Source: an uncultured Sphingopyxis sp. (GTDB lineage Bacteria > Pseudomonadota > Alphaproteobacteria > Sphingomonadales > Sphingomonadaceae). Taken from it: 64,000 bases of DNA. Shown here piece by piece: positions 25,097-34,530 of this stretch. Both the position numbers and the translations under genes were made by a program. The notes under the pieces were generated by a model, which was not told the DNA's origin, ran no database searches, and worked only from the letters and a program-made list of their open reading frames with translations. Location: positions 1 through 64,000 of the forward strand of contig CALMYE010000279.1 of assembly GCA_937873425.1 (NCBI GenBank), written 5' to 3'. The stretch's first letter is position 1. Every line of letters starts with the position of its first letter.

Positions 25097-25169
25097 GGCG
25101 GGGGGCTTACCGGGCCGACATAGACCCGAACAGGGCCTCCGGCAGGCGCGTTCGCCTCCATCTTCATAA

Positions 25170-25191
25170 ACTTGCTTGACGACAAGCTAGT
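25170..25191. promoter_or_regulatory. TetR-type operator upstream of hydrolase operon
   Basis: 22-bp imperfect palindrome with halves ACTTGCTTGAC and GACAAGCTAGT (9 of 11 positions symmetric). It contains TTGACG, a -35-like hexamer, so a bound repressor would block polymerase. A close copy is at 30244, upstream of the TonB receptor and divergent tetR. It lies about 50 bp before the first hydrolase start. Confidence 0.65.
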
Positions 25192-25239
25192 TTTATATAG
25201 GCTTGGCGGGAAAGACGGGATCGAAAGAGGGAGAGACGG

Positions 25240-26679
25240 ATGCTCGATCGGCGGCAATTCGCCGGGATCGCCGCGGCCGGCGGGCTGGCGGCGCTGACCG
25301 GCCGGGTGCAGGCGATGGCGCGTTCACGCGTCCCGGCCGTGCATGTCGAAGCGCCGCCGGCGGGCGCCAAGGGACGGATCTTCGGCGCGCATGCGGAGGA
25401 TCTCGCGGCGCAGGGCTATGTCGAGGAAGAATATTTCGTCTCCGGCACCGCGACATCCTATGCGCCTGTGGGCGCGCTCGGGCCGGACGGCGTCTGGACC
25501 GTCGCGCCCGACCGGCAGGCGCCGTTCCGGACGCGGGTGATCGTCCAGCGGCCCGCCGACCCGGCGGCGTTCAACGGCACCATCATCTGCGAATGGGCCA
25601 ATGTCTCGGCGGGCTTCGAAATCTCCTCGGCGGTCAACCAGCAATTCTGGAAGGACGGCTATGCCTATGCCGCCATCTCGGCGCAGCGCATGGGGCTCGA
25701 AGGGACGAAGGAGCGACCGCTCGGCCTCCGGCAATGGGACGCGGAGCGCTACGGGTCGCTGAGCATCGCGGGCGACAGCTTCTCCTACGACATCTTCTCG
25801 CAGGTCGCGCGGGCGCTCGGGCCGGCGCGGGGCGGGGGCGGCGTCGATCCGATGGGCGGGCTGTCCGTGCGGCGGCTGTTCGCGCTCGGCGAATCGCAGT
25901 CGGCGGCGCGGCTGCTCTCCTATGTCAACGCGGTCCACCGGCTCGCGAACGTCTTCGACACCTATATGATCGTCGTCGCGGTCGGCCGGTCGACCGAGTT
26001 CGACGATTTCGTCTATGACCCGGCGAAATCGCTCGACGAGAACAACAATATCCGCCGCTCGCGCACGGTGCAGACGCGCGTGCGCACCGATCAGCGGGTG
26101 CCGGTGCTGGTGCTCAATTCGGAGACCGAGACGCCCTATTTCTTCGCGAGCCGGCAGCCGGACAGTGACTGGTATCGTCTCTGGGAGGTGGCGGGCTCGA
26201 CCCATGCCTCGGCGATCGGCGGCGGGCGGCGGCCCGATATTTCGGCGCGCGACGGTGTTCCGGACATGGCGGCGCGCTGGGCGAAGATGGTCGATCTGTT
26301 TCCGGTGATGGAGGCGGCGGCGGCCGGGCTCGACCGCTGGCTGTCGGGCGGGGCACCGCTCGGCTCGTTCGAGCGCATCGCGGTGGCGGGCGAACGCAAT
26401 GCGCCCGCGACCGACGGTTTCGGCAATGCGAAGGGCGGCGTGCGCCTGCCCGAAATCATGGTGCCCGCAGCGCGCTTCGTGACCCAAACCAATGATGCGA
26501 GCGGGCGGCTCGAACCCTTCGACGCGGCGACGCTGTGGGCGATCTACAAGGACGACGCGGACTATGCCGCGCGAATCCGCGCGGCCGCCGAATGGGCCGA
26601 GGCGGCGGGGCTGATCCTGCCGCGTCGGCGCGACGAATATATCGCGAAATCGGCCCGTGGGCCGGTCCCCTTTTATTGA
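25240..26679 (+). CDS. Tat-exported alpha/beta-hydrolase domain protein (paralogue 1)
   Basis: 479-aa protein of the large alpha/beta hydrolase domain family (Abhydrolase_10 type). The N-terminus MLDRRQFAGIAAAGGLAAL is a twin-arginine signal, so the enzyme should be periplasmic. The nucleophile motif is GESQSA with Ser219. Other blocks shared with its two neighbours are GYVEEEYFVSGTA, PAAFNGTIICEWANVS, SYDIFSQVARAL and the C-terminal GNAKGGVRLPEI. It is probably an esterase or lactonase, but the substrate is unknown. First of three tandem paralogues, under the palindromic operator at 25170. Confidence 0.8.
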   Translation: MLDRRQFAGIAAAGGLAALTGRVQAMARSRVPAVHVEAPPAGAKGRIFGAHAEDLAAQGYVEEEYFVSGTATSYAPVGALGPDGVWTVAPDRQAPFRTRVIVQRPADPAAFNGTIICEWANVSAGFEISSAVNQQFWKDGYAYAAISAQRMGLEGTKERPLGLRQWDAERYGSLSIAGDSFSYDIFSQVARALGPARGGGGVDPMGGLSVRRLFALGESQSAARLLSYVNAVHRLANVFDTYMIVVAVGRSTEFDDFVYDPAKSLDENNNIRRSRTVQTRVRTDQRVPVLVLNSETETPYFFASRQPDSDWYRLWEVAGSTHASAIGGGRRPDISARDGVPDMAARWAKMVDLFPVMEAAAAGLDRWLSGGAPLGSFERIAVAGERNAPATDGFGNAKGGVRLPEIMVPAARFVTQTNDASGRLEPFDAATLWAIYKDDADYAARIRAAAEWAEAAGLILPRRRDEYIAKSARGPVPFY

Positions 26680-26696
26680 CGGCGGAGGCGCGGGCG

Positions 26697-28118
26697 ATGC
26701 GGATGAGCAGGCGGGATTTCGCGGCGGCGGCGCTTGCCGGAGCGGCGCTGGGCGGCATGGGCGCGCCGCTGCGCGCCGCCTCGCCGTCGCCCGCGCTGCG
26801 TCCCATACCCGCGGCGGGGCGCGGACGCATCTTCGGCACGACGCTCGATGACCTCGCAGCCCTCGGCTATGTCGAGGAGGAGGTGCTGCTGGCGGGAGAG
26901 GCAGCACGCTACGATCCGGTGGGCGCGCTCGGGCCCGACGGCCGGTGGACGCTCGCGCCGGGCGAGCGCCGGCCGTTCGTCACGCGGCTGATCGTGCGGC
27001 GGCCGGCCGACCCCGCGAAATTCAACGGCACGCTGATCGTCGAATGGCTGAACGTCAGCCTCGGCTTCGACGTCAGCTTTGCCGATGGGCCGGGCAGCTA
27101 CGACGGCTTCGCCTGGGTCGGCGTCACCGCGCAATATGGCGGCGCCGTCGGCGACGAGGCGCAGCCGCAGGGGCTGAAGGCATGGGACGCGGCGCGCTAT
27201 GCCGCGCTCGTCCATCCCGGCGACGACTGGTCCTACGACATCTTCACCCAGGCGGCACGGGCGCTGCGCGCCAATGCCGCGGCCGGGCATCCGCTGCATG
27301 GGCTCACCGTGCGTAAGCTGATCGGCACCGGCGTGTCGCAGTCGGGCAGCCGCATCCTCTCCTACGCCAACGGCGTGCAGCCGCTGGCGCGCGCCTATGA
27401 CGCGCTGATGCCGATGCTGTGCGCGGGCGCGGCGGCGGAGTTCGACGGCGGCGCGGCGCCCGGCGTGGCGGCGGCGCGCGGGCGCCCGCGCTTCGCCCAT
27501 GTGCGCGCCGACCTCGGTATCCCGGCGATGCAGCTCAACACCGAGTTCGAGGCGCCCTTCTTCCGTGCGATCCGCCAGCCCGACAGCGACCTCTATCGCA
27601 GCTGGGAGGTCGCGGGCGCGTCGCACGGGCCGACCGAATTGCTCCGGGCGATCCACGCGAAGGAGCAGCGCGACGGCGTCGGCAGCCGCTGGCATGCCTT
27701 TGACGCGGCGAGCGATGTTGCGTGGCAGCCGACCGCCGACGCGGCAATCGCGCATTTCCATCGCTGGCTGAACGGCGGACCGCCGCCTCCGGTGCAGGCG
27801 CCGATCGCCTTCGAGGTCGACGGGCGGACGATCGCGCGCGACGCGCACGGCAATGCGAAGGGCGGCGTGCGACTGCCCGAGCTCGAGGTGCCGGTGGCGA
27901 GCTATCGCGGGCAGGGGACGAAGCATCTGCTCGCGGGCGAGACGCATCCCTTCGCGCCCGACGAACTGCGCCGTCTCTATCCCGACCATCCGTCCTATGT
28001 CGCGCAAGTGGCGACAGCAGCGAAGGCCGCGGTGGCGGCGGGCGTCATCCTGCCCGCGCGCGAGCGCTTTTACGTCGCGCGCGCCGAAGCCGCCGCGATC
28101 CCGCCCGCCCGATCCTGA
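26697..28118 (+). CDS. Tat-exported alpha/beta-hydrolase domain protein (paralogue 2)
   Basis: 473 aa. Twin-arginine signal MRMSRRDFAAAALAG. Domain order matches paralogue 1: GRIFGTTLDDLAALGYVEEE, DPAKFNGTLIVEWLNVS, SYDIFTQAARAL, nucleophile motif GVSQSG with Ser214 (Val replaces Glu of the sister proteins), HGNAKGGVRLPEL. It lacks a stretch found after the nucleophile in the others (the EFDDF-type insertion), and SLGFDVSF replaces their FxISSAV segment. It begins 17 bp after paralogue 1. The changed nucleophile elbow and substrate region suggest a different specificity. Confidence 0.8.
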   Translation: MRMSRRDFAAAALAGAALGGMGAPLRAASPSPALRPIPAAGRGRIFGTTLDDLAALGYVEEEVLLAGEAARYDPVGALGPDGRWTLAPGERRPFVTRLIVRRPADPAKFNGTLIVEWLNVSLGFDVSFADGPGSYDGFAWVGVTAQYGGAVGDEAQPQGLKAWDAARYAALVHPGDDWSYDIFTQAARALRANAAAGHPLHGLTVRKLIGTGVSQSGSRILSYANGVQPLARAYDALMPMLCAGAAAEFDGGAAPGVAAARGRPRFAHVRADLGIPAMQLNTEFEAPFFRAIRQPDSDLYRSWEVAGASHGPTELLRAIHAKEQRDGVGSRWHAFDAASDVAWQPTADAAIAHFHRWLNGGPPPPVQAPIAFEVDGRTIARDAHGNAKGGVRLPELEVPVASYRGQGTKHLLAGETHPFAPDELRRLYPDHPSYVAQVATAAKAAVAAGVILPARERFYVARAEAAAIPPARS

Positions 28119-28132
28119 TGGAGAGACGAGAG

Positions 28133-29575
28133 ATGCTGTCACGCCGCCAATTCGCCCTGACCGCCGCCGCCGGCACCGCTGCGCTCGCTGCTGCGCCCGC
28201 GGCCGCCAAGGGAGCCGCCACCGCGACAAAGGTCGAGGGGCCGGTGACGGGCGGAGAGCGCGGCACAATCCACGGCGCTTACTTCGGCGACCTCGCCGCG
28301 CACGGCTATGTCGAGGAGGAATATTTCGTCTCGGGAACCGCGCAGAGCTTCCGGCCGGTGGGCGAGCTGTCGAAGGATGGCCGCTGGACGGTCGCGCCCG
28401 ATGCCCGCGCGTCCTATCGGACGCGCGTCATCGTCCACCGCCCGATCGACCCCGCGAAGTTCAACGGCGTGGTGATGTGCGAATGGACCAACGTCTCGAC
28501 CTTCAACGACCTCAGCAATGCGGTGAACGAGAGTTTCTGGCAGAGCGGTTATGCCTATGCCGCCGTCTCGGCGCAGAAGGTCGGGATCGACGGGCTCGAC
28601 GCAGTGCCCGATTCGGGGCTCAAGCGCTGGGATGGCGAGCGCTACGGTTCGCTCGTGCATCCGGGCGATGCCTTTTCCTACGACATCTTCACGCAGGTCG
28701 CGCGGGCGCTGGTGTCGGCGAAAGGGCGCAGCGGTCCTGATCCGCTCGGCGGGCTTGCGGCGAAGCATGTCATCGCGACTGGCGAATCGCAGTCGGCGGC
28801 GCGGCTCGCGACCTATATCAACGCGGTGCATCCGCTTGCGGGCTTCTTCTCGGCCTTCATCCCCTGTGTCCTCGTCGGCGGCGGCAGCGAGCTTGAGAAC
28901 CCGGAGATCATCCCCGGCGAAAGCGCGGCGGACTACAACAAGCGCTTCTTTTCGCGCATCGTCGAAACGGTGATCCGCGACGACCTCGACGTGCCGGTGC
29001 TGATCATGCTGTCGGAGACCGAAGCGCGCATGTTCCGCGTGCCGCCGCAGCCCGACGGGCCGAAGCTGCGGCTGTGGGAGGTCGCGGGATCGGTGCATGG
29101 GTCGGCATGCGACACCGGATACCGGCCGAGCGTCGCCGAGCGCGACGGCATCCGCGATTCGATCGGCGGTTCGGACCAGCGCATGGTGCGCTTCATGCCG
29201 ACGATGGCGGCGGCGGGGCTCGCGATGATCCGCTGGCGGGAGGGCGGCGATCCGCTCGCGCGCCACCCGCGGCTGCTGCGCGGCGCGACCCCGCGCGACA
29301 TCGTCACCGACGTGCAGGGCAATGCGCTCGGCGGCGCGCGCCTGCCCGAGGTCGCGGCGCCGACCGCTGCCTTCGACACCAAGACGTCGCCCGCGCGCGG
29401 CAACCGCCATCCGCTGTCCGAAGAGGCGCTTCGGCGGCTCTATCCGGCCGACGCCGACTATGCGAACGCGGTCCGCGCGGCGGTCGATGCCGCGCTGCGC
29501 GGCGATCTGATCCTGCCGTATCGCGCCGAGGAATATCTGGCCGAAGCGGCGAAGGGGCCGGTGGCGGCGGGCTAA
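28133..29575 (+). CDS. Tat-exported alpha/beta-hydrolase domain protein (paralogue 3)
   Basis: 480 aa. Twin-arginine signal MLSRRQFALTAAAGTAALA with cleavage likely after AAA. Blocks: GYVEEEYFVSGTAQSF, DPAKFNGVVMCEWTNVS, YDIFTQVARAL, nucleophile GESQSA with Ser219, GNALGGARLPEV. It is closest in layout to paralogue 1. ATG 28133 is preferred because GGAGAG lies just upstream; ATG 28118 overlaps the previous stop and is an alternative. The stop overlaps the stop of the convergent tetR gene by two bases. Confidence 0.8.
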   Translation: MLSRRQFALTAAAGTAALAAAPAAAKGAATATKVEGPVTGGERGTIHGAYFGDLAAHGYVEEEYFVSGTAQSFRPVGELSKDGRWTVAPDARASYRTRVIVHRPIDPAKFNGVVMCEWTNVSTFNDLSNAVNESFWQSGYAYAAVSAQKVGIDGLDAVPDSGLKRWDGERYGSLVHPGDAFSYDIFTQVARALVSAKGRSGPDPLGGLAAKHVIATGESQSAARLATYINAVHPLAGFFSAFIPCVLVGGGSELENPEIIPGESAADYNKRFFSRIVETVIRDDLDVPVLIMLSETEARMFRVPPQPDGPKLRLWEVAGSVHGSACDTGYRPSVAERDGIRDSIGGSDQRMVRFMPTMAAAGLAMIRWREGGDPLARHPRLLRGATPRDIVTDVQGNALGGARLPEVAAPTAAFDTKTSPARGNRHPLSEEALRRLYPADADYANAVRAAVDAALRGDLILPYRAEEYLAEAAKGPVAAG

Positions 29576-30156
29576 GGCTTCAGCCGCTCGGCCACCTGCG
29601 TCATATATTGTTCGAGGATGCCGACCAGGTCGAGATCGGGGTCGGTGAAGTGGATCAGCGCCGATCCGCGGCGGAAGAGGAGTAGCGCCTGCGCCTCGGC
29701 CTCGACGTCGATGTCGCCCCGCACGTCGCCGCGCGCGATCGCCTCGCGCAGGCTGTCGGCGATGCGCGCGACCGTCGCGCGGTTGTAGCGCGCCATGATC
29801 TTCGCCAGCTCGGGATCGAACATCGCGCCGAGGAACAGCGCATAGAGCGCCCGCGTGCGGTGCGAATCGGCGGACAGCGCGCGCCCCCAGCGCGCGCGCA
29901 TCGAGGCGATGCCCGGCTCGGCGTCGGGGTCGGTGATCGCGGCGAGCGATTCGCGCGTGATATGCTCGACGACGCGCGCGAGCAGCGCTTCCTTGGTCTC
30001 GAAATAATGGCCCGGCAGGCTGCGGCTGTATCCCGCCTCGTGCCCGACCTCGGCGAGAGTGAAGCCGTTCGCGCCCTTTTCGGCGATCAGCTTGACCGCG
30101 GCGGCGAGCAGCCGGCTTTCGGATTCCTGGCGGCGTTCCTCTTGCGTGCGGCGCAC
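29572..30156 (-). CDS. TetR family transcriptional regulator
   Basis: 194 aa from a GTG at 30156. The N-terminal HTH is typical: RLLAAAVKLIAEKGANGFTL, EVGHEAGYSRSLPGHYFETKEAL. The C-terminal ligand domain is helical (LYALFLGAMFDPELAKIM). It lies between the three-hydrolase operon and the TonB receptor operon. Similar 22-bp palindromes stand upstream of both (25170 and 30244), the second also close to its own promoter, so it probably represses both operons and itself. The ligand is likely the locus substrate or its hydrolysis product. Confidence 0.88.
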   Translation of the reverse strand: MRRTQEERRQESESRLLAAAVKLIAEKGANGFTLAEVGHEAGYSRSLPGHYFETKEALLARVVEHITRESLAAITDPDAEPGIASMRARWGRALSADSHRTRALYALFLGAMFDPELAKIMARYNRATVARIADSLREAIARGDVRGDIDVEAEAQALLLFRRGSALIHFTDPDLDLVGILEQYMTQVAERLKP

Positions 30157-30243
30157 ATAACCCCCTGATTGGCAGCCCCTTCGCCCGCTTCTATGCGCGC
30201 TGCCAAAGCCGCTGGCAAGTCTCTGGCTGGTTGGCCAGCAAGA

Positions 30244-30265
30244 ACTTGCTTGACAGCCAGCTAGT
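30244..30265. promoter_or_regulatory. TetR-type operator between tetR and the TonB receptor gene
   Basis: 22-bp element with left half ACTTGCTTGAC, identical to the site at 25170, and right half ending CAGCTAGT. It includes TTGACA, a perfect -35 hexamer for the plus strand. It sits 60 bp before the receptor start and 88 bp before the tetR start. Confidence 0.65.
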
Positions 30266-30324
30266 AACTTGCGAGAGAAAATTGACACATGCTCAATTCT
30301 GAACGAGCAGAGGGAGGGAGAGAG

Positions 30325-32859
30325 ATGACTGGGAAGCACAAGCGCGCCCGCGACGCCTATCATTTCCGTTCGGTTCTGCTGGCGGCCGCCAGCCTCGCAG
30401 CGCTGGCGCCGGTGGCCGCCACCGCGCAGGACAGGGGCGCCGAGGACACGGCCGAGGCTGCCGACCGCGACGGTCCGATCATCGTCACCGCGCAGCGCCG
30501 CGAGCAGTCGATCATCGAAACGCCGGTCGCGGTCAGCGTCGCCTCGGGCGAGATGCTGCGCGAAAAGGACATCACCACCGCGCCCGACCTGATCAAGGTG
30601 ACGCCGGGCCTGACCGCGCAGCTCGGCGCCAACCAGTCGCGCCGCACCTCGCGCTTCGCGATCCGCGGTCAGGGGACGCTCGGCACGTCGGGCGTCACCA
30701 GCTATTTCGCCGAGGTGCCCGACATCGGCACGCCCTTTTACGACCTGCAGAATGTGCAGGTGCTGAAGGGGCCGCAGGGCACGCTGTTCGGCCGCGTCAC
30801 CACCGGCGGCGCGATCCTCTTCACACCGGTCATGCCGGGCGACGAATATGAAGGATATGTCAACCTCAAGGTCGGCGAATATGGCCGCCGCGATCTCGAA
30901 TTCGCGGCGACGGCGCCGCTCGTCAAGGATGTGCTGTCGGTGCGCGTTGCGGCGCAGTTCCTGAAGAGCAGCGGCTTTTCGCGCAACCTCTACGACGGCG
31001 GACGGCAGGACGGGCGCGACGGCCAGTCCTATCGCGCGATCGTTAAATTCACCCCGACCGACTGGCTGACCAACACCACGATCGGGCTGGCCGACTATAT
31101 CGAGGACCCGACGCGTTCGGGCATCCTCACCGCGGCGCGGCCGCTGATCAGCAACACCAGCGTCCCCGCGCTCGGCATCACGCTGATCCGCGGCAACGAC
31201 CAGCGCGTCGCGCCTGCGGTCGCGCAGGCGAGCGGGATCGCCTGCCCGGCAGGCGTCTGCCCGACCTGGCTCGCCCTCGCGCAGCAGGCGGTCGCCGCCC
31301 AGGCCGCGCGCTCGCCCTATCTGGTGAACGAGAACAACGTCAACTATCCCAAGCCGAACATGCGTCAGTTCGGGCTGATCAACACAACGGAGATCGAACT
31401 CACCCCCGACATCACGCTCAAGAATATCTTCAGCCATCAGAACAGCCGCGACCGCGGCCCCAATTCGACCAATATCGACGGCTGGGGCATGCCGATGCTC
31501 GAACAGGCGAACCTCGGCCGGCCGGGCAGCCGTGGGCTGACCGAGGAAATCCAGATCCAGGCCAATCTGCTCGACGACCGCGTCGAGTTCACCGGCGGCT
31601 TCTTCTACGAAAAGAACTGGACGCCCTATTATGTCGGCGCGAGCAACATCTTCTACGGCGGTTATATCGCGCAGACGAACAGCGCGGCGGGCTGCTCGCT
31701 GCTTGCCTCGTCGATTCCCGGCGTGCGCACCGATCCGGGCAATGACGGCAATTTCTATTGCTATGTCGGCGCGCAGAATTCGATCGGCAAGGTCCGCTCG
31801 AACGACAAGGCGGTCTATGGCCAGGCGACGGTCCATATCACCGACCAATTGTCGGTGACCGGCGGCTATCGCTACACTTGGTCCAGCCGCTCTTCGACCT
31901 CGCTGTCGGCCTTCTCGGTCTCGCTGCCCGGCCTCGGCATCCCGACGACGACGCTGGCGATCAACGGCATGGCCCCCTTCCAGGTGCCGATCGCCGACAT
32001 CAAGTCGCTGCCTGGCGAGGTGTGGCAGAATGTCCGGTCGAAGCGCGGCACCTACACGCTTGCGGCGCAATATCAGTTCAGCCCGGATTTCATGCTCTAT
32101 GCGACGACGCGGCAAGGCTTCAATCCGGGCGGGCGCAACAGCCGCTTCGCGCCCGGCTTCGAATTCTACGGACCCGAAGTCGTCACCGATTACGAGATCG
32201 GCGGCAAGGCGAGCTGGCGCTCGGGGCCGTTCCGTGGGCTCGTCTCCTTCGATGTCTATCGCTCCAACTACGACGATGCGCAGCGCAGCGTGACCCAGCC
32301 GGTGAACGGCGTGGCGACCATCTATCTCGCCAATGTCGCGAAAGCGCGCATCCAGGGGTTCGATTTCGACGCGTCGGTCAGCTACGACTGGTTCACCCTC
32401 GGTGGTTTCGTGACGCTGACCGACGGCAAATATCTGCGCTATCCGAATACCGGGCAGTTCGCCGACTTCCAGCCGCCGTTCGACCTCACCACCTTCGGCC
32501 TCGCCGGCATCTCCAAATGGCTGTGGGGCGTCCGCCCGACGATCGATTTCGGCCGGATGACGGGCGGGCCAGCCATTTCGCTGTCGGGCAATCTCTATCG
32601 CCGCGGCACCTTCTTCTCGTCGGAGCCGAACCTGGGGCCGGAGATCAACCGCACCGTGCCGGGCAACACCCAGCTCGACCTGCGGCTCGACTGGCGCAAC
32701 ATCGCCGACACGGGGCTGAGCGCCGCGGTCGCGATGACCAACGTCACCGATTTCAACGGCAAGGTGGGCGGCAACGAGCTGCGCGCGACCAACGGCCTCA
32801 ACATCGACGTGGTCGCGCCGCCGCGGCAGCTTTATGTCGAGCTGAACTTTAAATTCTGA
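30325..32859 (+). CDS. TonB-dependent receptor
   Basis: Outer-membrane beta-barrel receptor of 844 aa for energised import. A signal peptide is followed by a TonB box and plug start (PIIVTAQRREQSIIETP), then plug blocks TTAPDLIKVTPGL and VQVLKGPQGTLFGRVTTGGAI. The barrel ends in aromatic LYVELNFKF. Residues such as YSFRY...LTVTGGYRYTWSSR-type strands are present. The start ATG is chosen because of GGGAGAGAG just upstream. It heads an operon with a carboxylesterase, an MFS transporter and a ComA-like protein, so it probably imports the ester substrate of the locus. Confidence 0.93.
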   Translation: MTGKHKRARDAYHFRSVLLAAASLAALAPVAATAQDRGAEDTAEAADRDGPIIVTAQRREQSIIETPVAVSVASGEMLREKDITTAPDLIKVTPGLTAQLGANQSRRTSRFAIRGQGTLGTSGVTSYFAEVPDIGTPFYDLQNVQVLKGPQGTLFGRVTTGGAILFTPVMPGDEYEGYVNLKVGEYGRRDLEFAATAPLVKDVLSVRVAAQFLKSSGFSRNLYDGGRQDGRDGQSYRAIVKFTPTDWLTNTTIGLADYIEDPTRSGILTAARPLISNTSVPALGITLIRGNDQRVAPAVAQASGIACPAGVCPTWLALAQQAVAAQAARSPYLVNENNVNYPKPNMRQFGLINTTEIELTPDITLKNIFSHQNSRDRGPNSTNIDGWGMPMLEQANLGRPGSRGLTEEIQIQANLLDDRVEFTGGFFYEKNWTPYYVGASNIFYGGYIAQTNSAAGCSLLASSIPGVRTDPGNDGNFYCYVGAQNSIGKVRSNDKAVYGQATVHITDQLSVTGGYRYTWSSRSSTSLSAFSVSLPGLGIPTTTLAINGMAPFQVPIADIKSLPGEVWQNVRSKRGTYTLAAQYQFSPDFMLYATTRQGFNPGGRNSRFAPGFEFYGPEVVTDYEIGGKASWRSGPFRGLVSFDVYRSNYDDAQRSVTQPVNGVATIYLANVAKARIQGFDFDASVSYDWFTLGGFVTLTDGKYLRYPNTGQFADFQPPFDLTTFGLAGISKWLWGVRPTIDFGRMTGGPAISLSGNLYRRGTFFSSEPNLGPEINRTVPGNTQLDLRLDWRNIADTGLSAAVAMTNVTDFNGKVGGNELRATNGLNIDVVAPPRQLYVELNFKF

Positions 32860-32904
32860 AGACGGAATGCGGCAACCTGGCGGTGCCGTAAAGGGGAAGG
32901 GTCG

Positions 32905-34530
32905 ATGACGATCGGGTCAACATTGCCATCGCTCCTTCCCCTCGACCGCCGGGGTTTCCTCGCGGGCGCAGCGGCGATGGCCGTCGCGACCGGCGCGGGG
33001 GCGAGGCCGGGCGACAGCGGCGTGATCGATACGACCTCCGGAAAGCTGCGCGGCGCCGGCGATGGCGGCGTCCGCATCTTCAAGGGCATTCCCTATGGCG
33101 AGCCGACCGGGGGCGCGGCGCGCTTCCTGCCGCCCAGCGCCTATGCGCCGCGCGGCGGCGTGCGCGACGCGACCGCCTTCGGCCCGAGCTGCGCACAGCT
33201 CGGCTCGCGCGGGCTGACGGGGGGTGAGGATTGCCTCGTGCTCAACGTCTGGACGCCCGGCACCGACGCGGCGAAGCGGCCGGTGATGGTCTATATCCAT
33301 GGCGGCGGCTTCCGCACCAGCTCGGGCTCGGTGCCGTCGAACGACGGCACGCATCTGGCGCGGACCGAGGATGTCGTCGTCGTCTCGCTCAACCACCGGC
33401 TCGGGCCGCTCGGCTATCTCTATCTCGGTGACATTCTCGGCGGCGACTATGAAGCGGGCAACGCCGGCAATCTCGACCTTGTCCTCGCGCTCCAATGGGT
33501 GCGCGACAACATTGCGTCCTTCGGCGGCGATCCCGGCAATGTCACCGTCTTCGGCGTGTCGGGCGGCGGCAAGAAGATCAGCCACCTGCTCGCCATGCCC
33601 GCGGCCGAGGGCCTGTTCCACCGCGCGATCGTGATGAGCGGCGCGCTGTCGACCGCGATCGAGCGGCAGGCGGCGAGCGACTATGGCGACCGTTTCCTCG
33701 CGCATCTCGGCCTCGACCGCAGCCGCGCCCACGAACTGACGGCGATGCCCGTGGAGCCACTGCTGACGGCGGTCGCGGCGCTGACCCGCGCCGGGCAGGA
33801 CCCCGAGGGCGGCTATGGCGGCGGCGGCGGGCCGCAGCCGCTCGTCGACGGGGTCACCCTGCCGCGCCATCCGGGTGAAGCGCTGGCTGCCGGCATGTCG
33901 CGCGCGATTCCGGTGATGATCGGCAGCACGCTCGACGAACCGATCGCCGGCTATCAGGGGCCGGAGGGGCTGAAGACGCTCGAAGCGATGACGATGGAAG
34001 CGGTGCGTGCGCGCCTCGCCGACGGACCGTTCGTGCGGCTCGGCGACCAGACCGACGCGGTCATCGCCCATTACCGCAAGGTCTGGCCCGACCTCTCGCT
34101 CGGCGCGCTGATGGTGCGGATCGAGACGGCGGGAAGCTGGCGGCTGCTTTCCAACCTGCTCGCCGATCACCGCGTCGCGGGTGGCGGCGAGGACACCTGG
34201 GTCTATATCCTGACCTTTGCCGGCGGCACGCCGGGCGGGCCGCGCGGCGCGGGGCATGGGACCGACGTGCCGCTGGTGATGGGCAATCTCGACCGGGCGA
34301 CCGACTTCGGCCCGAACCCCTGGTTCGCCGGATCGGAAGGCGCGCCGGCGGTCAGCCGGATGATGGGCCGCACCTGGGCGCAGTTCGCGCGCGGCGGCGA
34401 TCCCGCCAACGACCTGCTGCCGCCCTGGCCCGCCTATACCGCCGCAAGGCGCGAGACGATGATGCTCGACGTGCAGCCGCATGTCGCCCTCGACCCCTTC
34501 GGCGACCGCGCCGCCTTTGGAGACGCCTGA
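32905..34530 (+). CDS. Type B carboxylesterase / para-nitrobenzyl esterase family, Tat-like signal
   Basis: 541-aa alpha/beta hydrolase of the carboxylesterase family. The N-terminus PLDRRGFLAGAAAMAVATG is a twin-arginine signal, suggesting periplasmic location. Motifs: FKGIPYG, GGEDCLVLNVWTP, VYIHGGGF (oxyanion hole), GNLDLVLALQWVRDNIASFGGDPGNVT and nucleophile GVSGGGKK with Ser219 (usually GESAGG). A likely catalytic His region is GAGHGTDVP. It lies 45 bp after the receptor gene, and the MFS gene starts inside its stop codon. Confidence 0.87.
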   Translation: MTIGSTLPSLLPLDRRGFLAGAAAMAVATGAGARPGDSGVIDTTSGKLRGAGDGGVRIFKGIPYGEPTGGAARFLPPSAYAPRGGVRDATAFGPSCAQLGSRGLTGGEDCLVLNVWTPGTDAAKRPVMVYIHGGGFRTSSGSVPSNDGTHLARTEDVVVVSLNHRLGPLGYLYLGDILGGDYEAGNAGNLDLVLALQWVRDNIASFGGDPGNVTVFGVSGGGKKISHLLAMPAAEGLFHRAIVMSGALSTAIERQAASDYGDRFLAHLGLDRSRAHELTAMPVEPLLTAVAALTRAGQDPEGGYGGGGGPQPLVDGVTLPRHPGEALAAGMSRAIPVMIGSTLDEPIAGYQGPEGLKTLEAMTMEAVRARLADGPFVRLGDQTDAVIAHYRKVWPDLSLGALMVRIETAGSWRLLSNLLADHRVAGGGEDTWVYILTFAGGTPGGPRGAGHGTDVPLVMGNLDRATDFGPNPWFAGSEGAPAVSRMMGRTWAQFARGGDPANDLLPPWPAYTAARRETMMLDVQPHVALDPFGDRAAFGDA

